Positions 23,841 to 31,801 of a DNA stretch of 64,000 bases are shown piece after piece; positions within the stretch are counted from its first letter, which is position 1, and each line of letters begins with the position of its first letter. Source of the stretch: Succiniclasticum ruminis DSM 9236 (GTDB lineage Bacteria > Bacillota > Negativicutes > Acidaminococcales > Acidaminococcaceae). The DNA lies in the NCBI RefSeq assembly GCF_900112895.1, contig NZ_FONL01000001.1:62001-126000 (forward strand). The letters are read 5' to 3'. The translations under genes were made by a program, and so were the position numbers. The notes under the pieces are model-generated. The model ran no database searches, was not told the DNA's origin, and worked only from the letters and a program-made list of their open reading frames with translations.

Positions 23841-23879
23841 TTTTTCAGCGGGAGTTCTCTCCCTTCCTCCTTGTACTCC

Positions 23880-24104
23880 TTACCGTAAGATGGTTCTGAT
23901 CAGAACAGAGAAGAACGTATCGGCTACCCAGATACAAACTGCTACCAGCACTACCGCAATCAATACTACAATAGTATTCATAAACAGTTCCTGCCGTGTC
24001 GGCCAGGTAACCTTTTGCAATTCTGCCTTTGATTCTTTGATGAACCCCGTAACCTTCTCCACCGAGCCTACTTCGTTCGTCGTAGTAGTTTCCGGAACGG
24101 TCAT
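23880..24104 (-). CDS. secE: Preprotein translocase subunit SecE
   Basis: Small essential subunit of the SecYEG channel. The 74 residues have an amphipathic segment (GFIKESKAELQKVTWPTRQEL) and one C-terminal membrane helix (TIVVLIAVVLVAVCIWVADTFF). The WPTR motif is the family signature. It lies between rpmG and nusG. Confidence 0.96.
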   Translation of the reverse strand: MTVPETTTTNEVGSVEKVTGFIKESKAELQKVTWPTRQELFMNTIVVLIAVVLVAVCIWVADTFFSVLIRTILR

Positions 24105-24144
24105 TATTTCACATCCTTGCTATCAAGACACTTCCAAATAAAAA

Positions 24145-24294
24145 TTATTTGGTTTCCTTATGGGTAGTATGCTTTTTGCAGAATTTGCAATACTTTTTAA
24201 TCTCGATGCGATCGGGATCATTCTTTTTGTTTTTGTTTGTCTGATAATTCCTCTGTTTGCACTCGGTGCAGGCCAAAGTAATCAACACACGCAT
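24145..24294 (-). CDS. rpmG: 50S ribosomal protein L33, zinc type
   Basis: A 49-residue L33 of the zinc-binding class, with Cys at 9, 12, 36 and 39. It reads [19 protein letters not shown] through to [11 protein letters not shown]33 lies at the E site of the large subunit. Position before secE-nusG is standard in Bacillota, and it is the first gene after the 24349-24377 promoter. Confidence 0.96.
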   Translation of the reverse strand: MRVLITLACTECKQRNYQTNKNKKNDPDRIEIKKYCKFCKKHTTHKETK

Positions 24295-24348
24295 TCTTGC
24301 CACCTCTTTCGAACTCTAAAATACAGCAAATCAAATTGTCACTGAATG

Positions 24349-24377
24349 ATAATACCACAGTTACCTTTTTCTGTCAA
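24349..24377 (-). promoter_or_regulatory. Sigma-70-type promoter of rpmG-secE-nusG-rplKA
   Basis: On the minus strand: TTGACA, a 17-bp spacer, then TATTAT, about 55 bp before the rpmG start and downstream of the tRNA-cluster terminator. Confidence 0.85.
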
Positions 24378-24470
24378 TAAAATTACAAATATTTAAGAAA
24401 ACACTGATCAAAAGAGTTCATACATTTAAAGATGAACCGATCAGGGCTTTCCAAAATAATGTATAAAAAA

Positions 24471-24494
24471 GCTCACGCAAAAATTTGCATGAGC
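24471..24494 (-). terminator. Terminator of the tRNA cluster
   Basis: Hairpin GCTCATGCAAA / TTTTGCGTGAGC, with one G-T pair, followed on the minus strand by a T6 run. It lies 12 nt after the last tRNA and separates the cluster from rpmG. Confidence 0.85.
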
Positions 24495-24506
24495 CTTTAT
24501 TTCAAA

Positions 24507-24583
24507 TGGTGGCGGCACACGGATTTGAACCGCGGACACAGCGGGTATGAACCGCTTGCTCTGGCCAACTGAGCTATGCCGCC
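24507..24583 (-). tRNA. tRNA-Met (CAT), elongator type
   Basis: 77 nt including an encoded CCA. Acceptor GGCGGCA pairs with TGCCGCC, and the anticodon loop is TTCATAC. It resembles the Bacillus elongator tRNA-Met rather than the lysidine-type tRNA-Ile2, whose loop is usually CTCATAA. Confidence 0.93.
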
Positions 24584-24591
24584 TTATATAA

Positions 24592-24667
<76 letters not shown>

Positions 24668-24677
24668 ATCATCATTA

Positions 24678-24753
<76 letters not shown>

Positions 24754-24759
24754 ATAAAA

Positions 24760-24844
24760 TGGTGGAGGGGGTTGGATTCGAACCAACGAAGCGAAACGCG
24801 GCAGATTTACAGTCTGCTCCCTTTAGCCACTCGGGAACCCCTCC
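24760..24844 (-). tRNA. tRNA-Tyr (GTA)
   Basis: 85 nt with encoded CCA and a long class II variable arm. Acceptor GGAGGGG pairs with CCCCTCC, and the anticodon stem GCAGA/TCTGC encloses CTGTAAA. Confidence 0.95.
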
Positions 24845-24856
24845 ATTAAAACCTTC

Positions 24857-24932
24857 TGGAGCTGACAATAGGAATCGAACCTACAACCTACGGTTTACAA
24901 AACCGTTGCTCTGCCTGTTGAGCTATGTCAGC
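24857..24932 (-). tRNA. tRNA-Thr (TGT)
   Basis: 76 nt with encoded CCA. Acceptor GCTGACA pairs with TGTCAGC, and the anticodon stem ACGGT/ACCGT encloses TTTGTAA, giving anticodon TGT. It is the first tRNA of the cluster in transcription order. Confidence 0.95.
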
Positions 24933-24953
24933 ATGATTTCAGTGACAGTAAGT

Positions 24954-24982
24954 ATAATACATGAAACCGAAGAGTTTGTCAA
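24954..24982 (-). promoter_or_regulatory. Promoter of the tRNA cluster
   Basis: On the minus strand: TTGACA, a 17-bp spacer, then TATTAT, 22 bp upstream of tRNA-Thr (TGT). A consensus-like stable-RNA promoter. Confidence 0.85.
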
Positions 24983-25023
24983 CTGTTTTTTATAACTTTC
25001 TTGACAATAACCCAAAAAATAAA

Positions 25024-25049
25024 GACGCACCTGCATAAACAGGTGCGTC
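25024..25049 (-). terminator. Terminator after pfkA
   Basis: Perfect 10-bp arms GACGCACCTG / CAGGTGCGTC with a 6-nt loop, 11 nt after the pfkA stop. On the minus strand it is followed by TTTATTTTTT. Confidence 0.92.
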
Positions 25050-25059
25050 CCGGTAACAC

Positions 25060-26163
25060 CTATTCTTCATCGCCAAAGCAAATTCCGATGCTTCTTGCAG
25101 CCTGGACAATTTCATTGTCCGGAGTGACGGACCTGGGTTTTCCTCCCGCTTCCTGCAGGGGAACCGTACCGATCGAATCATTGTGGAGGGAAACCATAAC
25201 ATCAAAATTCCCTGCAATGCACGCTTCTATGGCAGCCACGCCGTACCGGGTACATAAAACCCGGTCAAAGGCAGTCGGCGAACCGCCTCTCTGTAAATAA
25301 CCTAAAATCGTGCTGCGCGCTTCAATCCCGGTCAGCTCTTCCAATTGCTGGGCCAGCTTATTGCCAACCCCTCCCAGGCGGATCGGCTCAAAACTGTCTT
25401 TGACAATACGGGCCACCGTCATTTCGCCGCCTTCCGGTTTAGCTCCTTCCGCCACAACGATGATGCTGAACATCTTTCCTTCCTGCTGGCGTTTGAGGAT
25501 TTTCTTCGCCACGGCATCCAGATGATAGGGTATTTCCGGAATCAAAATTACATCCGCCCCGCCTGCGACACCGGAATGAAGGGCGATCCAGCCGGCATAC
25601 CGGCCCATGACTTCCAGGATCATGATCCTGTGGTGGGATTCCGCCGTAGTATGCAGACGGTCGACAGCCTCAGTGGCTACCGCCATGGCAGTATCAAAAC
25701 CGAAAGTACGTTCCGTGCAGGGCAGGTCATTATCTATCGTTTTGGGAACACCGATTACTTTTACGCCGCATTCCCGGGAAAGCTGGGCGCCGATAGCCAG
25801 ACTGCCGTCCCCGCCAATCACAATCAGCGTTTCGATCCCGCGTTTTGCCAGATTCTTTACAATCGTTTCACTTTCATCTGTATAAGTAACAGAACCGTCT
25901 TTTTCAATATGCGCAAACTTAAACGGGTTATCCCGGTTGGTAGTTCCCAAAACCGTGCCGCCCCGCGGCAAAATACCTGACACATCATCATAGGTCAGGA
26001 GTTTCATTCTGTTCTTGATCAGCCCGTTAAAGCCGTTTTCAACACCATAAATCTGATATCCGTGTCCCAACGCAGCCTTAACCACCGCGTTCAGGACCGC
26101 ATTAAGCCCCGGACAGTCGCCGCCCCCGGTGAGAACAGCCAATGTCCCTTTCACATTTATCAT
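25060..26163 (-). CDS. pfkA: 6-phosphofructokinase, group III-like
   Basis: Phosphorylates fructose 6-phosphate in glycolysis. It has 367 residues from ATG 26163 (MINVKGTLAVLTGGGDCPGL), which follows a GAGGGG; a longer frame would start at TTG inside that site. Nucleotide motif GGDGS is at 117-121 and the catalytic PKTIDND at 140-146. Gly at the first discriminating position points to ATP use. Lys141 in place of the E. coli Gly124 is seen in PPi-dependent and group III enzymes, so the phosphoryl donor is uncertain. It starts 15 nt after the BrxF-like gene and is probably co-transcribed with it. Confidence 0.9.
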   Translation of the reverse strand: MINVKGTLAVLTGGGDCPGLNAVLNAVVKAALGHGYQIYGVENGFNGLIKNRMKLLTYDDVSGILPRGGTVLGTTNRDNPFKFAHIEKDGSVTYTDESETIVKNLAKRGIETLIVIGGDGSLAIGAQLSRECGVKVIGVPKTIDNDLPCTERTFGFDTAMAVATEAVDRLHTTAESHHRIMILEVMGRYAGWIALHSGVAGGADVILIPEIPYHLDAVAKKILKRQQEGKMFSIIVVAEGAKPEGGEMTVARIVKDSFEPIRLGGVGNKLAQQLEELTGIEARSTILGYLQRGGSPTAFDRVLCTRYGVAAIEACIAGNFDVMVSLHNDSIGTVPLQEAGGKPRSVTPDNEIVQAARSIGICFGDEE

Positions 26164-26178
26164 TTGTCCCCTCAAACG

Positions 26179-26637
26179 TTAATCAACGTTCCAAATCGTA
26201 AAACCGTCCTGCGGAATCCGGATGGATTCAGTGCCGTCAAATTTGTCATAGCACAGCATGCCGTCTTTCACATATCCGGGCCAGGCGGCAACCAGTACAA
26301 ACTTCTGCCCCAGTTCTTTAAGCAGGGCAGCAACGTCCAGGTTAAATACCGGCACAAACAACGTCTGTAAACGATCTAACAAGATAACATCGGAATTATA
26401 ACTGGCAAGCGCTTCGCCCATCATTTCCGGCGCTTTGGCATTCCGTTCTTCTTTCGGTACCGCCAGGAACTCTTCGCTGATCAGTAAACGGCAATCTACA
26501 TAATCCCATTTCTTGTCTTCGGCGGCTTCGCGCAAAACCTTGCTTTTGCCGCTGCCGGGCTTACCAGTTACAAAAATAACTCCTTTTGCTTCTTTTGCTG
26601 CCTCTACAACCTTTACGAATTCTTCTGTCTGACTCAT
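26179..26637 (-). CDS. BrxF-like small P-loop ATPase (orphan)
   Basis: A 152-residue ATPase-like protein. Walker A is GKPGSGKS (25-32), Walker B is VILLD (84-88) and AAWPG lies at 117-121. The layout, a P-loop near the N-terminus followed by LLD, a hydrophobic LF motif, a late WPG and LCY, is what I recall of BrxF, the P-loop protein of BREX-3 phage defence. No other brx gene (PglZ, BrxL, methylase, BrxC) is nearby. It lies between sigH and pfkA and is tightly linked to pfkA. The family match is from memory, and the role here is unknown. Confidence 0.6.
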   Translation of the reverse strand: MSQTEEFVKVVEAAKEAKGVIFVTGKPGSGKSKVLREAAEDKKWDYVDCRLLISEEFLAVPKEERNAKAPEMMGEALASYNSDVILLDRLQTLFVPVFNLDVAALLKELGQKFVLVAAWPGYVKDGMLCYDKFDGTESIRIPQDGFTIWNVD

Positions 26638-26653
26638 TTTAATTACCTCCTAA

Positions 26654-26667
26654 ATCTGTTAACAGAT
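26654..26667. promoter_or_regulatory. 14-bp palindrome before the BrxF-like gene
   Basis: ATCTGTTAACAGAT is a perfect palindrome directly upstream of the TTAGGAGG ribosome-binding site. It could be an operator acting on the BrxF-like/pfkA pair. No confident promoter is visible around it. Confidence 0.35.
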
Positions 26668-26814
26668 CATTATTTGGAAATGCCGGAACATTTAATTCTT
26701 TATAACGATAATCATTCGCTGTTTCCGGATAAAATCCTTTAAAGTCACTTATATTTTATACTATTCTTCATTTCAATACAACAGTATGTTTCAGATTTAT
26801 CAATTTCATTTGTT

Positions 26815-27537
26815 TCAACTGTCTTTTCTTTTGTCCCGCTTACGGGGCTCAATGGAAAGGATGCAGGAACATACCGCGTAAATATCAGCATCACCGCTAT
26901 GGGCCTCTTTGTATTTTTCCACCTTCCTTTTGACGCGCTGCAACGCATTGTCAATGGATTTAATATGCCGGTGCAGCTCTCTGGCCGTCTCCTGGTACGA
27001 TTTTCCGTCCAGGTAATTCATGAAAACTTCCCACTCCAGATCACTGAGGATCATGTTCATCTTATTTTTAATTTCGATAAACTCTTCCCTCCGGATGATC
27101 ATCTCTTCCGGATTCACCACTTTGGTGCCGCTGGAAATCACGTCCAGCAGGGTCCGGTCCGAATCCTGTTCATAAATGGGCTTATTCAATGACACATAGG
27201 AATTCAGCGGAATATGCTTTTGCCGGGTCGCGGTTTTAATGGCCGTTATAATCTGACGGGTTACGCACAACTCCGCAAAAGAGCGGAATGACGCCTGTTT
27301 TTCCCGCCGGAAATCCCGGATTGCTTTATAGAGGCCTATCATCCCTTCCTGAATGATATCTTCCCGTTCCGCCCCGATCAGGAAATAACTTTTAGCTTTT
27401 CCCCGCACAAAATTGCGATACTTATGCAGCAGATATTCCTGGGCCAATACACTGTTTTCCGCATTTGCCAGTTCAACAATGTCCTCATCCGGCATATCGG
27501 TAAATCTGGCGTAGGGATCGCCGGTCACCCCGTTCAT
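26815..27537 (-). CDS. sigH: RNA polymerase sigma factor SigH
   Basis: Sigma-70 family factor of 240 residues. Region 2 is REDIIQEGMIGLYKAIRDFRREKQASFRSFAELCVTRQI, a close match to SigH, which drives early sporulation and competence genes in Bacillus. Region 4 follows, with YQETARELHRHIKSIDNALQRVKRKVE as helix-turn-helix. The final 30 residues include a Cys-containing, basic tail not typical of SigH. Position between rae1 and rpmG is the conserved Bacillota site. In a non-spore-former its targets may be competence genes; comEC and comEA lie in this window. Confidence 0.9.
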   Translation of the reverse strand: MNGVTGDPYARFTDMPDEDIVELANAENSVLAQEYLLHKYRNFVRGKAKSYFLIGAEREDIIQEGMIGLYKAIRDFRREKQASFRSFAELCVTRQIITAIKTATRQKHIPLNSYVSLNKPIYEQDSDRTLLDVISSGTKVVNPEEMIIRREEFIEIKNKMNMILSDLEWEVFMNYLDGKSYQETARELHRHIKSIDNALQRVKRKVEKYKEAHSGDADIYAVCSCILSIEPRKRDKRKDS

Positions 27538-27609
27538 CTATTCTCCACCTTCCAGTAATAGCAAGATAATTCTCTCCCACCCGGGCGGCTGTTTCTTACG
27601 TATATTTAA

Positions 27610-27639
27610 ATTATACACGACAGACTGTTGCAACGTCAA
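27610..27639 (-). promoter_or_regulatory. Promoter of sigH
   Basis: On the minus strand: TTGACG, an 18-bp spacer, then TATAAT, about 70 bp upstream of the sigH start and downstream of rae1. Confidence 0.75.
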
Positions 27640-27687
27640 ACAAAGCGCAGCTCCAAGACCGGAACTCACGTTGCCAGGCTGCAGCAT

Positions 27688-27706
27688 CCGTTATTATTAA
27701 TAACGG
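27688..27706 (-). terminator. Hairpin after rae1, weak terminator candidate
   Basis: 8-bp arms CCGTTATT / AATAACGG with a 3-nt loop, just after the rae1 stop. It is AT-rich and not followed by a T run on the minus strand, so termination here would be weak. Confidence 0.35.
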
Positions 27707-27715
27707 TAAGCCGGC

Positions 27716-28228
27716 TTATCCACGTCTTAACCTTTCCAGATGCGATGCCACATCCCCGTCAATACGGCCACCCAGTTCCCGCCGGCCTGAACTGCCCGGC
27801 AGTTTGTCTATTTTTTCTTTAATTTCTTTTTTTGTCTTATAATAAATTTCCCGGAACTCACGGGCGGAAATGCGGAGTGCTCCGGAGCCGAGCACGCTGT
27901 CCTGTTCGGCTTTATCGCTGGTAACAACAAAGACTTTGATCCCCTTCCTGGCAATCTGATACGTTTCCCGTTCGATCCAGCTGTCCGCCGTTTCCTGTTC
28001 GGCAGTATAAATTACCGTACACCCGCGGATGTGTTCTGTTGCTTCCGGTCCTTTTGCATCCATCGCGTCAAACACAACAACGGCGTTATAGCCATGAAAG
28101 GACGAAAACTCCGCGACCCTGTCTATCAGCATATCACGCGCGTGTTCCAGGTCAGTATCCCGTGTCCCCGCAAAATCCTGCCAGTTATTGATGACGTTGT
28201 ATCCGTCAACCAGGTAATACTCTTTCAT
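27716..28228 (-). CDS. rae1: NYN-domain endoribonuclease Rae1 (YacP)
   Basis: Homologue of Bacillus Rae1/YacP, a PIN-like NYN nuclease that cleaves mRNA in the ribosomal A site. The acidic active-site motifs are YYLVDGYNVIN at the N-terminus, VVFDAMDAKG, and VVTSDKAEQD. It has 170 residues. Its ATG overlaps the rlmB stop by four bases (ATGA), and the rlmB-rae1-sigH order is conserved in Bacillota. Confidence 0.9.
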   Translation of the reverse strand: MKEYYLVDGYNVINNWQDFAGTRDTDLEHARDMLIDRVAEFSSFHGYNAVVVFDAMDAKGPEATEHIRGCTVIYTAEQETADSWIERETYQIARKGIKVFVVTSDKAEQDSVLGSGALRISAREFREIYYKTKKEIKEKIDKLPGSSGRRELGGRIDGDVASHLERLRRG

Positions 28229-28974
28229 TTCGCGGCCTTCTGCATCCGCTGCCGTACCACTTCATACAGCAGAATGGCTCCTGCCGCGGACGCATTCAGG
28301 GAGTTTACGCCTCCCTGCATGGGTATCCGGACAAGCATATCGCAGTTTTCCTTTACCAGATGTCCCATACCTTTGCCTTCTGCGCCGACTACCAGTACAA
28401 GAGGACGGTCCAGATCTGTTTCAAAATACAGGCTGTCCCCTTCCATGTCTGCCCCGACGACCCAGAATCCCTGTTCTTTTAAGCTCCGCAACGTCTGGAC
28501 AATATTACCGATTTGTACTACCGGCACATAATTAACAGCTCCGGCAGAGATCTTTGCCACAACCATGTTCAGCGGGCAGCTTCGCCGCCTGGGCAATAAA
28601 ACACCGTGTACCCCGGCAGCGTCTGCGCTGCGGATCAGGGCACCGACGTTCTGCGGATCCTGCAATTCGTCCAGCAGAAGCAAAAACGGCATTTCGTTCC
28701 GGGACGCAGCCCGTTCCAAAACCGTTTCCAAAGAACTGAACGCAATGGGGGATGCCAATGCCACAATCCCCTGGTGACGTATTCCCGGAGCCAGCCTGTC
28801 CAGTTTTTCGGGCTGTACATATTCTACCGGTACGGCCGCACTCTGTGCCGCCACGATAATTTTTCCCAGGCTGCCGCCCTGCAGCCCCGCTTTAATGAGA
28901 ATCTTATTGACCGGACGTCTGCTGGACAAAGCCTCAAACACCGCATTACGCCCGGCAACGATTTCTTCTGTCAT
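28225..28974 (-). CDS. rlmB: 23S rRNA (guanosine-2'-O-)-methyltransferase, TrmH/RlmB family
   Basis: SPOUT-class methyltransferase that probably modifies G2251 of 23S rRNA. The 249 residues have an N-terminal substrate-binding domain (EEIVAGRNAVFEAL) and the three SPOUT motifs: DPQNVGALIRSADAAGVHGV, LVLVVGAEGKGMG and IPMQGGVNSLNASAAGAILLYE. The target site is inferred from family membership. It overlaps rae1. Confidence 0.92.
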   Translation of the reverse strand: MTEEIVAGRNAVFEALSSRRPVNKILIKAGLQGGSLGKIIVAAQSAAVPVEYVQPEKLDRLAPGIRHQGIVALASPIAFSSLETVLERAASRNEMPFLLLLDELQDPQNVGALIRSADAAGVHGVLLPRRRSCPLNMVVAKISAGAVNYVPVVQIGNIVQTLRSLKEQGFWVVGADMEGDSLYFETDLDRPLVLVVGAEGKGMGHLVKENCDMLVRIPMQGGVNSLNASAAGAILLYEVVRQRMQKAAK

Positions 28975-29045
28975 AAACGCTCCTTTAAGGGAACTCTGAT
29001 TAACCCATCAGGCACACCTGCCTGATCAGGTTCTCCTTAAACAAA

Positions 29046-29067
29046 CCGGCAGCAGAAATACCGCCGG
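29046..29067 (-). terminator. Hairpin after thyX
   Basis: CCGGC / GCCGG arms within the 120-bp thyX-rlmB spacer, followed on the minus strand by TTTGTTTAAG. A second hairpin (ATCAGGCA / TGCCTGAT, about 29009-29028) follows. Neither has a clean T run, so termination is only a possibility. Confidence 0.4.
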
Positions 29068-29094
29068 ATATAAAAGCCTGAACCTGCGCTTTTC

Positions 29095-29826
29095 TTAATC
29101 GTTTTTGCCAGGCAAAAACAGTTCCGCAACCTCTTTGCCTTCGGCCTGATGCTGTTTTACTTTCGGCAAAATACCGCAGCTCATCTTTCCTTCTTTACAG
29201 GTACCTTTGGCCACACAGTCCGGGCCCGCTTTTTCAAACAAAACAGGCGCCACTTTACGGCATTCCGTCAGCATCTTCCAGGCCAGTTCGCGGATTTCCC
29301 ACTGCGCACGGTTGCAGCAGCGTAAATTGAAGAAATTGTAGAGTGAACGGGCATTAAAGGTGCAGACGATTTTCGTTTCTGCCGCATTCGGCAGTACATA
29401 CCGCGCATCTTCGTTGGCAATGCCGTAATGGTCCGTCAGATCATTATACAGATCCTGCAGATTCTGCATGCATGCCTCAAATTTAGCTTTTGCTTCGGGA
29501 ATTGCCGCAATAGCAGGAGGCATGATCGATTCAAAATTGTGTTCTTTTACATACCGCTGGGACTGCTGCGAATACGAAGCGATCCTGTGACGGACAAGCT
29601 GATGCGTCAGAACACGGGAAACGCCCTCGATAGCAAACGTAAAGGTTACATGTTCAATCGGAGAGAAATGGCCCATGCGCACCAGCATACGGACCAGGCG
29701 CGCCGCTTCCTCATCGCTCATCTTTTCCTGGAGTTCCGTAACTCCTACCGGAGAATAACACAGGCGTGCGCTTAATGCCACTGATTTGTCCGGATCCGGA
29801 GTATGTCTTACTAATACAACCTTCAT
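29095..29826 (-). CDS. thyX: FAD-dependent thymidylate synthase ThyX
   Basis: Makes dTMP from dUMP using methylene-tetrahydrofolate and reduced FAD. The ThyX motif RHRx7S is present as [13 protein letters not shown]. It has 243 residues with a Cys-rich C-terminal part ([21 protein letters not shown]). It sits between mrnC and rlmB, where Bacillus has no such gene, so this is an insertion into the ancestral order. Start ATG 29826 follows GGGAGGG. Confidence 0.94.
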   Translation of the reverse strand: MKVVLVRHTPDPDKSVALSARLCYSPVGVTELQEKMSDEEAARLVRMLVRMGHFSPIEHVTFTFAIEGVSRVLTHQLVRHRIASYSQQSQRYVKEHNFESIMPPAIAAIPEAKAKFEACMQNLQDLYNDLTDHYGIANEDARYVLPNAAETKIVCTFNARSLYNFFNLRCCNRAQWEIRELAWKMLTECRKVAPVLFEKAGPDCVAKGTCKEGKMSCGILPKVKQHQAEGKEVAELFLPGKND

Positions 29827-29871
29827 GATAGTCCCTCCCCTTTTCAGATCTTCTCTTCTATATTAATTCCG

Positions 29872-30351
29872 TTATAGTAACGAAAGGTCCCGCATTTCCC
29901 GGGAAATCACCTGAAACGACTGTTCCAGCAAACGCTCCAGCCGTTCCTCCTGATCTGTCAGAAGCAGCCAGCCGCATAAGGCTTCCAGTGCTGTGGCCGA
30001 GCGATATTCGCTCACGCTGGCGCTTTTGGGCACCATGGACTTGGCGTTGCGGCCCCTGTGCACAACCGCCGCTTCCTTTTCTGACAAACCTGCTTCCAGA
30101 ATGTGCATGGCTTTGGCCTGCATCACGGCAGATACCATTTTTGCCGCAATCGTATGGATCACTTGTACATGACTGGAAGACGGCAGCAGGCGCATACGGA
30201 CATAAAACGTAAACACGCTGTCACCGATCAGGGCCAGTACAATCGGATTCATCTGACCGGGATCAGGCAATGGTCTTCCTTCTTCCTGACAGATTGCCAG
30301 TGCGTGCTGTTTTAACTGTTGAAATCGGGTAAATTTCACTGCTTTTTCCAC
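29872..30351 (-). CDS. mrnC: Mini-ribonuclease III
   Basis: Catalytic-domain-only relative of RNase III that matures 23S rRNA ends in Bacillus. The 159 residues contain ALIGDSVFTFYVRMRLL at the active site (Asp of GDS) and a second acidic site in TALEALCGWLLL. No double-stranded RNA-binding domain is present, as expected. Its start overlaps the cysS 3' end by 16 nt. Confidence 0.9.
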   Translation of the reverse strand: MEKAVKFTRFQQLKQHALAICQEEGRPLPDPGQMNPIVLALIGDSVFTFYVRMRLLPSSSHVQVIHTIAAKMVSAVMQAKAMHILEAGLSEKEAAVVHRGRNAKSMVPKSASVSEYRSATALEALCGWLLLTDQEERLERLLEQSFQVISREMRDLSLL

Positions 30352-31781
30352 CGTGCGCCCTGGGGCGTATCTTCAATCACGATGCCCAGCTCGCCCAATT
30401 TATTGCGGATGGCATCCGCCTGGGCGTAGTTTTTAGCCTTACGGGCATCCTGGCGCAATTCCAGCAGCAGCTGCATCAGCTGTTCCGTCAGTCCGCCATC
30501 ACCATCGTTCCCTGCAGCTTCCGCTTCCCCTTCCAACACGCCGATAATGGAGCAGAATTCAGCAAAAACTTTGCTCATCATATCCACTAATTTCCCGTCC
30601 GTGGCTACATTACCGGAATCAGCCTGCGCTTTGTAAACGTTAATCTCTTTTGCCAGCGCGAACATATGGCTGATAGCCAGAGCCGTATTGAAATCATCAC
30701 GCATGGCTTCCATAAAATCATTGCGAAGCTGTTCGACTTTGCCGCGTAAAGCCATGCTCTCTTCGGTCGGACCGCCGCTGATGACCTTTCTCAAGGCTGC
30801 CAGATTTTCTTTTGCCGTACGCAGGCGCTGCAGGCTCGCATCGGCCTCTTTCAGCCGCGCATCGCTAAAGTCCAGCGGACTGCGGTAATGGGTGGAAACG
30901 ATAAAGAAACGTAATGTTTCCGGGGCAAAATGTTCCAGAATGTCTTTTACCGTAAAGAAATTGCCAAGTGATTTTGACATTTTTTCTTCATTAACAGTAA
31001 TAAACCCATTGTGGAGCCAGTAGCGCACAAAGGGATGAACACCGGTGGCCCCTTCCGACTGGGCAATTTCATTTTCATGGTGCGGGAAGATCAGATCGCT
31101 GCCGCCGCCATGGAAATCAAAGGAAGAGCCCAGATATTTCATGCTCATGGTAGAGCATTCAATATGCCAGCCGGGCCGCCCTTTGCCCCAGGGAGAATCC
31201 CAGGCCGGTTCACCGGGTTTGGCCGCTTTCCACAGAGCAAAGTCCATGGGATTCTGTTTCCGGTCGTCCACATCCACCCGGGCCCCTGCCAGCATATCGT
31301 TCAGATCCCGGCCGGAAAGGCAGCCGTAACGCGGGAATTTTTCCACGCTGTAATATACATCGCCGTCCACCACATAGGCGAATCCGTTATCGATCAATGC
31401 CTGGACCGTGTTGATAATGTCCGGAATATGGCGGGATACCCGGGGATAAATCTGAACGCGGCGGACATTCAGCTTGTCCATCACCTCAAAGTACGATTCG
31501 ATGTAACGGCCGCAGATATCACTCCACTGTACACCCTCCGCATTCGCTGTATTGATAATCTTATCATCCACGTCGGTAAAATTCTGCACATGCAGCACAT
31601 CGTACCCTTCATGTTCCAGGAAACGGTGGATCACATCCCAGGTCACAAAGGGGCGGGCGTTGCCGATATGCGGATGGTTATACGGGGTTACGCCGCAGAC
31701 ATAAATGCTCGCCTTCCCCGGATTCATTGGAACAAATTCTTCTTTTTTGCGTGTCATCGTATTGTAAACTTTAATTGCCAT
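30336..31781 (-). CDS. cysS: Cysteinyl-tRNA synthetase
   Basis: Class I synthetase that charges tRNA-Cys. The HIGH motif is PYNHPHIGNARP, KMSKS is [11 protein letters not shown], and the zinc ligands include the CGV and HIECS segments. It has 481 residues. It directly follows gltX by 20 nt; the cysE gene that separates these two in Bacillus is absent. Confidence 0.97.
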   Translation of the reverse strand: MAIKVYNTMTRKKEEFVPMNPGKASIYVCGVTPYNHPHIGNARPFVTWDVIHRFLEHEGYDVLHVQNFTDVDDKIINTANAEGVQWSDICGRYIESYFEVMDKLNVRRVQIYPRVSRHIPDIINTVQALIDNGFAYVVDGDVYYSVEKFPRYGCLSGRDLNDMLAGARVDVDDRKQNPMDFALWKAAKPGEPAWDSPWGKGRPGWHIECSTMSMKYLGSSFDFHGGGSDLIFPHHENEIAQSEGATGVHPFVRYWLHNGFITVNEEKMSKSLGNFFTVKDILEHFAPETLRFFIVSTHYRSPLDFSDARLKEADASLQRLRTAKENLAALRKVISGGPTEESMALRGKVEQLRNDFMEAMRDDFNTALAISHMFALAKEINVYKAQADSGNVATDGKLVDMMSKVFAEFCSIIGVLEGEAEAAGNDGDGGLTEQLMQLLLELRQDARKAKNYAQADAIRNKLGELGIVIEDTPQGARWKKQ

Positions 31782-31801
31782 TCTGTGTTACTCCTTGTCA
31801 G

